A DNA stretch of 64,000 nucleotides from Talinum fruticosum (lineage: Eukaryota; Streptophyta; Magnoliopsida; Caryophyllales; Talinaceae). The DNA lies in contig JAITYX010000012.1 of NCBI GenBank assembly GCA_021018815.1, positions 9,225,001-9,289,000 of the forward strand, given 5' to 3'. Under the pieces are notes generated by a model. It did not search any database. It worked only from the letters and a program-made list of their open reading frames with translations, and was not told the origin of the DNA. Both the position numbers and the translations under genes were made by a program. Below, one piece after another: positions 46,677 to 57,890 of the stretch; position 1 is the first letter of the stretch; each line of letters opens with the position of its first letter.

Positions 46677-47381
46677 CCTTCTCTCCGTTCTCTCGGCCTC
46701 ACTCTCTCTCTTGTTGAGGTTTCTCGCTCTCCCGCTCTCTACTTCTCCCTCTCGTGGCCTGCCCGTCCAGGTGAGATGTCCAGATTTTCATGTTTGTGTC
46801 GTTGACGTCCCATTACCTATCACCGTTAGCTTCCGGACTCGAATCTTTCCATCTTGATGGACCGTCTGGATGCGTTTAAGACAACGCCGATGGAAGTTGG
46901 TGTTGAAGATCTTGGTAAGAGCTAACATGGACGATTCATAGATGTAGGTTTGGTGGTTAGTTGTGACGTAGAGGAGGTTGTCGAAGAGAGATAGGGCTCA
47001 TTGATATTGCCGGAGATTGACTTCTAACAGCGGGGAAAAATGGAAGACTCGGCCGGGGGAGGGGTTGGGCTAGCAGTAGATTTAATCTTTAATTTGTTAT
47101 TTTCTCTTTTCCGATTGAATGAATGAAAAATATTTTTAATATCCAAACAACACTTAAGAAAAATACTATTTTATTCACTATTGATATTTTCAAAACACTT
47201 ACAAATATAAATTTAATTTTAATTAAATGTGAATAAATCGATGAGCAAGATTAAATCATACTACATGTACGACCTACGTTGCGGGAGTTACTATAGTTAT
47301 ATCATACTCGTCGTTTTCGACAACCACATTGCCTATTTGGTTTTTTATTATTGAAAACAAACCTTCACAAGAAGTTATGTA

Positions 47382-47646
47382 CTTTCTTTGTCCCCCATTT
47401 CTTTTTTTTTCATTTAAAATTTTGTCCCTCTTTAAAATAATAAGGCAAAAACAATTTTTAGTTTTACCCCTATTTAATACTAGTAAATTAGAAATAGTGT
47501 AAGTATTTTAACATTTAAGTATGTAAGGATATTATAGTAAATATACTCAATAATTAATTGTTGATAGTAGTAATAGCAATAATTATTCGTTTTTTAAAAA
47601 GTGTGATCTTTTATTTAAAAAATTAAAATGAGATGAAGAGAATATG
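47382..47646. mobile_element. Possible Stowaway-like MITE
   Basis: About 265 bp, AT-rich, between TA dinucleotides at 47380-47381 and 47647-47648. The left end ctttctttgtcccccatttc loosely mirrors the right end (reverse complement catattctcttcatctcatt). The inverted repeat is imperfect, so this is tentative. Confidence 0.3.
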
Positions 47647-48401
47647 TACTAACGTACCTTACAAATCATGCATCCATTACGATCGAGTGTCACCTTCTTC
47701 ATCTACCTCACTCACGTGTTCTTCAAAGCATGGTTTGAGAGTTTGCCCGTATGGAAAAAGCTCCAAATTTCATTTAGCACTTAATTAAAATAATTTTAAA
47801 ACTCTATGTAAAATTTTTGTCCCTAATGAATATTTAATGTGCTCAAGTACATGTGCTCTTCAAAAAGAATATATCCAATCAAATTTAATTGATTAGTTTA
47901 ATATATAAAATGACAACAACCGCAAATAATTGTAAAATTGTTCACTAACTTTTAAATTTAATTATTGAAAACGTCAAATCAAACCAAAGGAAACGAGTGT
48001 TGTGTGTGCAATGTATTAGGTCTATAAACTTATTGATATGATATAATTTAGAAAAAATCTACACACAATGAAAATAGGGGAAGTATTTTAAAAAATTAAA
48101 ACAATACTACTTATAATAACTTAAATATATAGACTCGGATATAATTTATAATAGGCATGTGGGTGGATATGAGGTGGGTAGACGTATACCCTTATTAATA
48201 ACCATTTTTTGAAAAAGAAAAAAACAAACTCCATTTCTAGATCCATACTCATAGTTGTATTCCTCGAGTTTTGAAAATTATTCCTCTGTCCATATTCATA
48301 AGATATTTTAAGTTTCATTCACGTATATATATAAATGTTTAAAAACACTACTCATTAGACTTTATGCTCACATCATTTAGTTCTGTGTAAATTTTTTATT
48401 C

Positions 48402-48607
48402 CAAATGGTGCCTTGCATCCCACCAAATCTAAGTGCAAGAGTTCGTTGAGCATCATCAAATTTAGTTGAATATAATAAATTTAAAAAGAGATAGGAAAAA
48501 TTTCCCAATGGCGCCTTGCATCCCACCAAAGCTAAGTGCAAGAATTGGTAGAGCATCGTCAAATTTAGTTGAATATAATAAATTTTAAAAAGAGATAAAA
48601 ATAAATA
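48402..48607. repeat. 103-bp tandem duplication
   Basis: Two direct copies, 48402-48504 and 48505-48607, share ccttgcatcccaccaaa, ctaagtgcaaga and aaatttagttgaatataata with a few substitutions. No coding signal. Confidence 0.85.
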
Positions 48608-48655
48608 AATTATGAGCTCGTTCTTATTTTCTTTATCGCAGTATACAATACTAAT

Positions 48656-48833
48656 ACCACAATCTTTACCTTGGATAAAAATCCATCCCCGAAATGGATA
48701 TATGCTTACAAAGCCTCTTTCTAAGTTCGAGCATTACTTGAACTTGGTTGGTGTTCACGACGAGTTGATTGCCCTTCGGGGCTTTTCCCTTTGGGGTGTA
48801 TTGGCATTGATTGGTGATGTTTGGGGATGGATT
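48656..48833 (+). pseudogene. End of copia RNase H, truncated upstream element
   Basis: Encodes MLTKPLSKFEHYLNLVGVHD, the C-terminus of a Tnt1-like pol, then the same post-pol sequence (ggggtgtattggca ... ggtgatgtt) that ends element H at 61000-61062. It lies directly before an LTR that in turn precedes element H, so an element interior end, an LTR and a second interior follow one another. Everything upstream of about 48656 of this first element is gone. Confidence 0.75.
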
Positions 48834-51800
48834 TGATCCAAAGTAGAGATTGTTTGGTTCAGCTTAAAAATCCTTTGTTTTGTCCTAGACAACAACCAAC
48901 ACGGGTTATTTATGTCCATGGACACGACCCATGTTTAGTGTCTTTCTATCTTGTCCCATTGGCGAGCCTCCATGGGGATACCGAAACGGGTAGTTGCACG
49001 AGACGATTTGTGGTTTCCAGCATCCAGAACAGGTTGCCCATGTTGACACGACCCGTGTTCGATGTAATTGATGTGGTTTTGCGATTTGTTGTTTTGAGAA
49101 CTTATTGTTTCAACCGTATTAGGTTATACAAAACCTAATTAGTGCAACAGGGAAGTCGGGAGAGTCTTCTTCCAGCCATTCCATTATACTAACCTAGGTT
49201 TAGAGAGTTTTCAATCTCTCTTCGATTGAGATCTACATGTACTTTCTCCTTTTCATAATGGATTTGTTCGTACTTGTAACACCCAAAACTTACCCTAGGA
49301 ATATTAAATCGCCAGAGTTCCTCAAAGGAACTCCCAAGGCTTATATAGGTGTCGACTTGGTTGTCTAAATCCAACTTAAATGTAAGGAAGGAAATTTTTC
49401 ACAAGGGTTAGAAGCTTTCTAGAAATTTCGGCAGAGATCCGTTTGAAATACGATCTAACTCTTCGGCTCAAAGCCTTAACAACCTGCATAAAACTCACAA
49501 TAAAACTCAACGAGCCACACGCTCGCAGTACACGACTCAACGACCACACGCTGGAGTATTTTCACAACCACCAAACTAGGATTCCGAACCAATTTACAGC
49601 CCAAGTTACAAACTAAGTTAAAAACTAAGTTACAACCACTTAAGAACAAAATTGCCGGAAGGAAAATCCGACTTGTCGGAACTACTAGTTCAGGTCTCCG
49701 TGCATACGTTAAACTTACTATACATTACTGTCTATTCACATAAGCAACCGAATATATACGGCATGTTAAATAGAAAAATACATGAACCAACTTCAACTCG
49801 CGATCACCATCCAAGTCAAGCATTCCGGCCAACCATATCAAGGAGTACTTACAAGCTGGGAGGGACAAAGGGGAAATTTGTGGGGGTGAGCAATAAACCA
49901 CGGGCTCACCGAAGTCTCACACTCTTAAAATGGAAATCCTTTACACATATTACTCATAATAATGAAATCGATGAAAACGTAATATATAATACAAATCTAT
50001 ATACTTTTCAATAAAATCTCTTGAAATGATTTGCAACATAAAGCTCATAACACTTTAATCACTGGAAAGCACGGATTGCAATCATTTTGGGAATTGAATC
50101 ACTTTAAACAAGGTGGAACCATCTGCACTTTCTTTCAAATACTTTCGACCATAGGTCGAAAATCCTTTCGCGGCTTTAGACGATTGAACTAGCACCGAGA
50201 TGATTCTCGGGGCGCGACCCTTGACTTAGGTTCCGGGACCTATCTCTAGTCAAATACCTAGAAGGCTCCGCTTTCCTCGTCAGGAAAGAATCAACCTCTC
50301 TAGTTTATGGGCATCCGGATACGCAAGGACCCCGTGGCACGATACGCACGACCACCTCCTTTCTCTAGTCTAAGCAATCCTTAGCACAAAATCCGTTCAA
50401 AACTGAAGTGATCACAATCACTTATCAAACTTGATTTTGAACCACAATCTTAAATCGGTTTCATATCGCCACCCCTCTAAATTCACTTTTTCAATCGGTT
50501 TCACTTCTTTAGAATACATTTCGGGTTTGAAAAGCAGTTATCAAAAATCACACACAAGCGTTGCTTTGCGCAAACATTTGAACTCTTTTCAAAACTAACT
50601 TTTGAACATCATTTAGCACAATCACTTGCACAAATAGTCACAATTCCGCACCGATAGTCATCTCGGTTCCTCTCCGACTATACCTTTCTAGATTTACCGA
50701 TTTAGTAAACTTAATTCCTATTTTACGAGCCACAATAACCACGAGTAGTACCTCTTAACTCAATCGTCTCAATTCCCCACAATTTGCCATCTTTGCCTCA
50801 ATCTTCTCCGATTACATCTCCACATTACTAGTCAAACTCTTCTTGCCCATACTTGGCCGTGTAGCTCTTAAACTTACTTCACTCAATTTCCTTTAGCTTT
50901 ATTTATCTTCTAGTTCAATTCGTTCTCAAGGATTTTAGATATGCCTCCAACTCGGTTTACCTCACCATCCCCGATCGCCATTTTCCACCTCAAATTCTCA
51001 TTTTATATCTCTACCTTATTAATCAACTCTTGTTCGCCCATATCCAATTATATAACTCTTAATTACCTTTCATAACTCAATTTACGCTAGCTTCGCTAAC
51101 CTACAAATCTAGTTCAATCCCACGGGCTCAGGTACATCTCCAACTCAATTTAACCCAACCACTGCTTTCTACTCCCATTCCTCAATTGTGCATCCATCAA
51201 TATGAATTCATACTTCTCTTTATACTTCACTCATCGCTCCCCAATATTCACAATTAGCTCTCAATACCGCAGATTCAAGAAATCTCTAAGATTTAATTAA
51301 CTCATAATTCGTACTCCAAGTCATAACCCCTTCATCCTCAATGGCTAACCAAAACTTCAATATTACTCATTTAACCTATGCAATCTAACTTCATCAAAAT
51401 CACCAGGTTCCAATTCAACCTTAAGTAACGACCAAATCTCTTCGAGTTCCCAATTCAACCCTACTATTTAACCCAAGTAAATCCTCTCATGTCCCGATTC
51501 AGCCTTAACAATTCCTTCAATCCATTCTAAGTTCTTAATTCCATCTTAAACAACTATCAAGTCTGTTCTATAGTACATAAGCTCAAAATTCCCAATTTAT
51601 ACCCAAAGCACAACGTACTCATGCCCAACTGACTGGATTCTCGATACTACTCACTATACCCAAGCAATCTAACTCCGTCCGAACTCCCGGTTTCCAATTC
51701 AGGCCTAAATAGTTACCAAATCTCTTGAAGACTCCTAATTCAACTTTCAGCATCTACCAAACTTGTTTAATAGCACACATTCTCAATATTCACAACAAAG

Positions 51801-52719
51801 TTCAATAATCACAATAAACTCATTTGGGTTTCGAAATTACTAATAGTTTAGAGTATAAGACTACCCACCTCGATTCGGGGATAGGTCGGTCTCTTCTTCC
51901 CTTCCTCTTCCTTTGCTTGTAAGGGTTTCACTGCTTTCCTCTCGCGGACGTCGTTGTCGGCCACGGACTTCTTGTTTGATAGCCGCCGGTTTCCTTCTTC
52001 CGGCCCTCGCGCTCGCTCCCCTTCTTCCGGTCTCGCTTTCCCTTCTTCGTGCCCCTGCTCCTTTCCCGCGTTCACCTAACGTTCGGTGCGCCGGCCTCCG
52101 GCCACTTCTGCGGCTCTCACACTCGCGCCCTCTCTCTCTCGCTCGATTTCGCGCTCGCCCGACCTCCCTTCTCTCACTCCCCGCTTACGGTTCTACTTCT
52201 TCCTCCCTTTGTTTCTATTGGGCTTCCTTCCTTTCCGAGCCTTCTTTCCTTTCATTTCCTTTTTCCCTTAATTTCTTTTGTTCCTTTTGCTTGCCTTAGA
52301 GAATGCCACCACACCACCCATTTACACTAATCCCTCTTGGTCCTTTTCTTTTTTTCTTTTTTAAAGGCTTATCCTATGCAACAAAATAGAAATATCCAAC
52401 ATAATTGGTCTCAAGTTTAGTTACTAGCTTCGGGAAATCGGGAGGAAGTAATATAATTCGCTACTTTATTTATAAACACGTACAATTGAGAACTCATACT
52501 AAATAGAATAATTTATGCGTCGATTACTTAATTTAATTAACCTACTTAAAATTCCGGGTCTCACAAGTACTCGTCATCGTCACCGCTCTGTGGGTTTCTC
52601 CCTCATTGATTTTCCACGTAAATTTGGATGTCATATATTCATTGTTTTCTTACATTACTTTTTTTATTATCGTTGTTAGGATCCTTATCGCATTTGCTAA
52701 TATCGCTCTAAATTCCTAA
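48834..52719 (+). repeat. LTR of copia element H, interrupted
   Basis: The LTR starts tgatccaaag, just after ggggatgga, and ends close to 52719, before the PBS. A gypsy solo LTR occupies 49275-52565. Without it the copia LTR is about 590 bp. No second complete copy is visible, because the 3' LTR of H is displaced or cut by the CACTA element starting at 61063, so the termini are less certain than for A-C. Confidence 0.6.
49275..52565 (-). mobile_element. Solo LTR of a Del/Tekay-like gypsy element
   Basis: Plus strand tgtaacaccc to gggtctcaca, i.e. minus strand tgtgagacccgg to gggtgttaca, the usual chromovirus LTR ends. Length about 3.29 kb. The 5-bp duplication gtact lies at 49270-49274 and 52567-52571, with one extra a at the right junction. 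It interrupts the LTR of copia element H. ORFs within it (49652-50014, 51913-52330) are low-complexity readings of GC- or CT-rich LTR DNA, not genes. Confidence 0.8.
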
Positions 52720-52723
52720 TAAG

Positions 52724-52733
52724 TGGTATCGAG
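52724..52733 (+). other. Primer-binding site, element H
   Basis: tggtatcgag, initiator tRNA-Met type, again lacking the A of the expected CAGAG. Confidence 0.7.
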
Positions 52734-52747
52734 TATCGAGTTCAAGG

Positions 52748-53520
52748 ATGACTTAAGTTACTAAGTTTTATATTCAAAAGTTCGATGGCAAGATAAATTT
52801 CAACATCTAGAAGGTTCATATGATAGCAGTTTTTGTTTGAAAAGGGTTGAAAAAGGCCCTAGGCAAGAAGCGTACGACAATGACCGATGGACAATGGACA
52901 ATGGGAAGAGCTCATTAAGAAGGCTCTTTGGGAGATTCAACTGAGCATGACACCGCAAGCCCATCATGAAGTCTTCAAGAAGAAGACTACAATAGATCTT
53001 TGGAAGAGATTGGAGGAGTTATACATGACGAGGAGTCTCGCCAACAAAATTTACTTTAAGGAAGAGTTCTACACCATCCGTATGACTCAAGGTACTCCTG
53101 TTCAAACTCACCTTGATGGGTTTCATCTATTATGATTGAACTGGGAAATTTAAAGTTAAGATTGATGATGAGGATAAAGTTATTTCGTTAGTTCTCTCCC
53201 TACCCCTTCCTATAAGAACTTTAAGGAAATTTTGCTCTAAAATAATACTTATACTTTGTCATTTGAGGATCTCAAAGCTAATTTGATGTCGAAAGATAAA
53301 TTTGACATTGAAATTGGTTCGAATGAAAAGTTTGAGGGCTTGTTTGTGAGGAGTAGTCTTTTTAGAAGGGGAGTAATGGTAAAAAGAATTCCATGTCTAA
53401 GTCTAGGAGACGTAAAACCGACAAAACTTGTCACTTTTGTAAGAAGCTTGGGCACCTGATTGCTAATTGTTATAAGTTGAAAGTAAGGAGGAGAAAGAGG
53501 AAAGGAACAACCAACCGAGA
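52748..53520 (+). pseudogene. gag: Copia gag, element H (Tnt1-like)
   Basis: Opens at 52748 with an early stop at codon 3, then KFYIQKFDGKINFNIWKVHM, the usual start of Tnt1/Tork gag. 52887-53135 gives QWEELIKKALWEIQLSM, DLWKRLEELYMTRSLANKIY and GTPVQTHLDGF. An intact CX2CX4HX4C knuckle (CHFCKKLGHLIANC) lies at 53429-53470. Frame changes occur near 52870, 53135 and 53235. Confidence 0.85.
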
Positions 53521-53529
53521 GAAAATTGC

Positions 53530-56239
53530 TTGGATTAGTTTTGTTGTAGTTTGATGAAGATGTGTTACTTACTACTACCTCCGGAAACAGGAATTTTGTT
53601 GAATGTGTTTTAAATTCTAGTTGTACATACCATATGTGACCTCATAGGGAGTTGTTTACATCTTATGACTTTATTGATTCTGGTGTTGTTCTTATAGGCA
53701 ACGAGTTTTGAATGCCATATTATTGGTATTGGTACTATTCAAATTAAAACCCATAATGGTGTTGTTAGAACCTTGTCTAATGTTCATCTCATCCCCGACA
53801 TGACTCATAATTGCATTTCTTTGGGCACCCTTAAGGCTAATAAAGGTGTAGATATACAACTAAGAATGGAGTTTTAAAATTATCAAGAGATGTATTGCTT
53901 TTGATTAAGGGTTTAAGGCGAGAAGTCTCTATATCCTTTAGGATGCTTGCAAATGTAGTTACATACTCGGTTGCGAGATGATCTCATTCAGCTGATATGG
54001 TTGGACATATATGGTTGGGCCATATGGCTGAGAAAGGAATTACCATTATGAGCAAGTGAGGTCTTTTGGGTAGTAATGATATGGGTAATTTTTATGATCA
54101 TTGTGTATTTGGGAAACAGAAGAGAGTCAACTTCTCTATGGGTATCGTTGATTATATCCATTCGGATTTGTAGGGAGTTCTTTTGTTTGGAGGTAGGCAC
54201 TATATGTTGACTATTGTTGATGATTTCTCATGTAAATTCTAGGTTTACTTCTTGAGATAGAAATATGAGGTGTTTCTCATGTTTAAGAAGTTTAAGGCTC
54301 TAGTTGAGAACCGGATCGGGAGAATGATCAAGAAGCTCGGGATCGACAATGGTCTTCGATTATGTAAGGCTGAGTTCAATGAGTTTTGCACAATTTAGGG
54401 CATTATAAGAAATAAGACATTTGTTGGGAAGCCCCAGCAAAAAGGAGTAGAAAAACGTATCAATCGAACTTTATTAGAGAGAGCTCGTTGTATGTGCTCT
54501 AATGCTTGGATTATGGCACCGCAAGATCTTATGGGATGAAACTCTTTCAATGACCTAGTATCTTATCTCTCTCCATATTCATACATTGATTTTCAGATCC
54601 TAGAAGAAGTTTGGTCAGGTAATCATGTTAATTATTCTAATTTAAGAATTTTTGGATGTCGAGTGTATGTAGATGTGAATAATGGGAAGTTAGCCTCTAG
54701 GATTATTAAATGCATGTTGTTAGGTTATGCATCCAAGCCTAAGGGATATAGGTTGTGGTGTCCTTAAACTGGTAAAGTAATTCAAAGTAGGGATGTAACC
54801 TTCAATGAAAATGCTACATTGTTCTCTCGGGAAAGATAATGTTGGTTCAGCCACTGGTCCAAGTGATCGGCAAGATACGAATGAGAAGGTGGAGTAAGAA
54901 TTTCTTCACAAAGCTCTTCAAGATGGAGCTACTAATCAGTTCATTAGAGAGACTCCTTCTTATGAGTTCAATTCTAGTACAACAAGTTCCAACCAGCTTC
55001 AAGTGTAGGATGGTTATTCTATAGCCAATGATAAACCGATGACAATAATTAGAAGGTCAGCTCGATTTACATATGATGAAGATGGACTTGTCACTTATAC
55101 GTAAGGTGTAGAACCTTCAACTTACTCTGAAGTTATCTTCTATCTAAATTTATCCGATTGAGTCCTAGTTACGCAAAAAGAAATGATGAGTCTTCACAAG
55201 AATAGGACTTGGGATCTTTGTGAACTTCTAAAGGGTCGGTGAGCCTTAATTGCCAAGTGGATCTATAAGAGAAAGGAAATATACTTTTGGTTGAAGCTGT
55301 AATGTGGAAAGCACATTTAGTTATTTGTGGATGCAACCAAAAGAAAGGTATTGACTGTAATGAAGTCTTTTCTCCTGTTATTTTTCATACTTCCATTAGA
55401 GTGCTTCTTGCTTTTGTTGCTCAATGTGATTTGGAGTTAGAGCAACTGGATGTAAAAACTATATTCCTTCATGGAGACTTGGAGGAAGAAATTTACATGA
55501 AGTAACCCGAGGGTTTCGTTGTTCCTCGGGAACATTGTGCGTATCATTTAAAGAAGTCCTCATATGGACTCAACCAAGTTTCTAAGAAATGGTATAAGAG
55601 TTTCGAGTACATTTATGATTGGGTAAGGCTACACACGTAGTCGATATGACAACCGTGTCGGTTTCGGTTCCTTCATTTACTTCTTGGTATGTTAATGATA
55701 TGTTGATTGCTTCTAAATATAAGTCTTTGGTCAACAAATTGAAATCTCATCTTAGTAAGGAGTTTGACATGAAGGACCTTGGTGAAGTTAAGAAGATACT
55801 TAGCATGGAGATTAAGAGAGATCAAAAAGTCGGTAAGCTTTACTTATCTCAATTGAGATACCTTAAGAAAATTATTGATAGGTTTAGTATGGGTGACTTG
55901 TAAAGTTGTGCCTACACCTCTTGCTGCACACTTTAAATTTTCTTCTAATCAAACTAAGAAAGGACATTGAGAAAACGTCTAAAGTGCCTTATTCTAGTGT
56001 TGTTGTATGCTATAAGTGCACTAGGCATGATTTGTTATATGTGGTTAGTATGGTTAGCCTTTATATAAATAATCCTAGTAAGGATCATTTTCTGAAATGG
56101 ATGCTTTGACATGTGAAGGGTACTATTGATAGAGGGTTGGTGTTTGATACGAGCAAGGTTGCTACATTTGATGTTGTCGGATTTGGTGATTATGATTATG
56201 GTGGAGACCTAGATAAGAGGCGGTCTACTTCTAGCGATA
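53530..56239 (+). pseudogene. pol: Copia pol, element H (protease, integrase, RT, start of RNase H)
   Basis: Protease near 53590-53900 has the active-site aspartate replaced (NSSCTYHM). The pre-integrase domain (IWLGHMAEKG) is near 54005. Integrase: YIHSDL near 54160, LTIVDDFSC near 54205, IDNGLRLCKAEFNEFC near 54345, and PQQKGVEKRIN near 54430, where the conserved glutamate position is a lysine. RT: 55287-55505 (NEVFSPVIFHTSIRVLLAFV, LDVKTIFLHGDLEEEIYMK) and 55619-55903 with YVND in place of YVDD, then KEFDMKDLGEVKKILSMEIK. RNase H begins about 55990 and is split at 56239 by a CACTA element, resuming at 60662. Many in-frame stops. Confidence 0.88.
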
Positions 56240-57079
56240 CACTACTAAATTAATCATCTTTTACTATGGTTGAAAAACGAGACTTTACTATAGTTACTAG
56301 GCATCGTGTATGCGGGCGTAGTAGTAGATAGGTATCTTTTACTATGGTTCGAACCTTAGTAAAGAGAACCTATTACTACAGTTCATTTGAGGAATCGTAG
56401 TATAAGATGATCTATTACCACGGTTCTAGGTACAAAACCGTAGCAATAGGTTCATCTATTACTACTCGTTCTTCCTCCGTAACCATAATAATAGGTCCGG
56501 GCTTAAATCAACCCTTTTGGCCAAACTTTTGGGGCACCACTTTTACTTGTAAGAACCGTAGTAATAGATTATCTTCGAGCTACTACTATGGTTGTTTGGT
56601 AATAACCGTAGTAAAAATTCTGAATTTTTTTATAATATTTTTTTTGTTTTTCATACCTTCCGTACAATTATATATAATAACTAGAATATATATAACCATT
56701 TGCACAACATATATAATCTATTTATATACAACTAAAACATATTTCAAATTATATACAACCACCAGCCTTACTTGTTTCACATAGTTACAATGTATGATAT
56801 AGAATTAAAAAATCGGAAAATTTACCTATCAAATAATAAAGAAACAATCATGTGTAAATATATACCTGTATAAGTGTAATTATACGGTTATACACAAACC
56901 GCATCCAACCCTATCTATGCTCATCTAGCACAGTTTGTGTATACGGAGTGGGGGCTTCTTTCTCGAACAATACCGTGAACAATGCTATAAAAGTAATTTT
57001 ACATATAATTACATTAAGTGCAAATACTAATTAATATGAAAATAACATAATAATATGAATTAAATTTTTATAAACAAAT

Positions 57080-57890
57080 GTAACAAATGCAAGTGCAAGT
57101 ACCTTTGTGGGATTAGATCCAATATCATCAAAATCTATCTAGATCACAATCTCTTTCATGTACTTGGAGAATGTAAAAGTCACATTTCATGTTCCCCGAT
57201 TGTTTGTGACACTACAATAATCAAAATAGATTCCAACACATGCAGAATTAATTAGTAGTTATGTAGCAAGTAATTTCGCGAGAAAATGAAAAGTAATTTA
57301 ACGCTAAGTAAGAGAACCTCACCTTTACTGGGGATAATAGTTGGCGTTGGTTTTGCTTTATGTGGGCCTCTCAAACCTCTTAGATAGCCATACACTCCAA
57401 GAGAACTATTTTTCAATTGGATGAAAATAAAATTCAAATAAAGATAATGTATTGTTCAAATATATTATAAAGGCATACATACAACATACAATTGAAAAGA
57501 ATACTTAACAAAATTAGAAAATGAGTAAGTAATGAACTCATGAGTCGAGTACGTTTCTAATATCTCTCCTCACAGGATTATCCAGAGGATCGAGCCAATA
57601 TGCGACGATACTTCTCGGATATATGGCAGCAAGCATCCAAGTGTGACCTACACCAACACAAATACCATATATAAAAAGTAATTATTAAACCTTTATAACT
57701 CCATTTAAGCTATTTTTACACTAACCTTTGAATAAATGGCGCCAAATAAATGCTTTTTGCATCGTTTTCATAAGGTTCAAGATAAATTTGTATTGGGCCT
57801 CAATTATGTGTCCTAATGCTTGAATGACATCAGGATCGATAAACTTAATAGACTCGATTCTTATCTTGTGTAGCCACCTATTACATATTA
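57080..57890 (-). pseudogene. CACTA transposase C-terminal Ulp1-like protease domain, decayed
   Basis: Minus-strand exon-like blocks. 57880-57720 gives IKFIDPDVIQALGHIIEAQY and FIWRHLFK. 57655-57541 gives GHTWMLAAIYPRS, then AYWLDPLDNPVRRDIRNVLD, the His and Asp region of C48-type cysteine proteases carried by plant CACTA proteins. 57437-57252 gives VYGYLRGLRGPHKAKPTPTI. 57200-57080 gives SKYMKEIVI, downstream of where the catalytic cysteine should be (the CGYY-type motif is lost to a stop). AT-rich gaps between blocks may be introns. Upstream minus-strand sequence to 59300 probably held the rest of the transposase, but I cannot name its domains. Confidence 0.65.

Larger units (their letters stand above)
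46677..48655. other. Unassigned AT-rich DNA between D and H
   Basis: The first 400 bp are CT-rich and then GC-rich, like a plant 5' UTR (ctctccgttctctcggcctc). A short ORF opens at 46858 (MDRLDAFKTTPMEVGVEDLG) but stops after 21 codons, and no exon continuation is recognised. The remainder is AT-rich and without coding signal apart from the repeat features listed separately. Confidence 0.4.

Noticed and set aside
46677..47000. Possible host gene 5' UTR and first exon
   Set aside because: CT-rich leader-like start but the only ORF is 21 codons and no splice continuation or homology was recognised.
51913..52330. 128-codon plus-strand ORF with leucine- and serine-rich sequence
   Set aside because: Lies in the solo gypsy LTR; CT-rich composition, no conserved motif.
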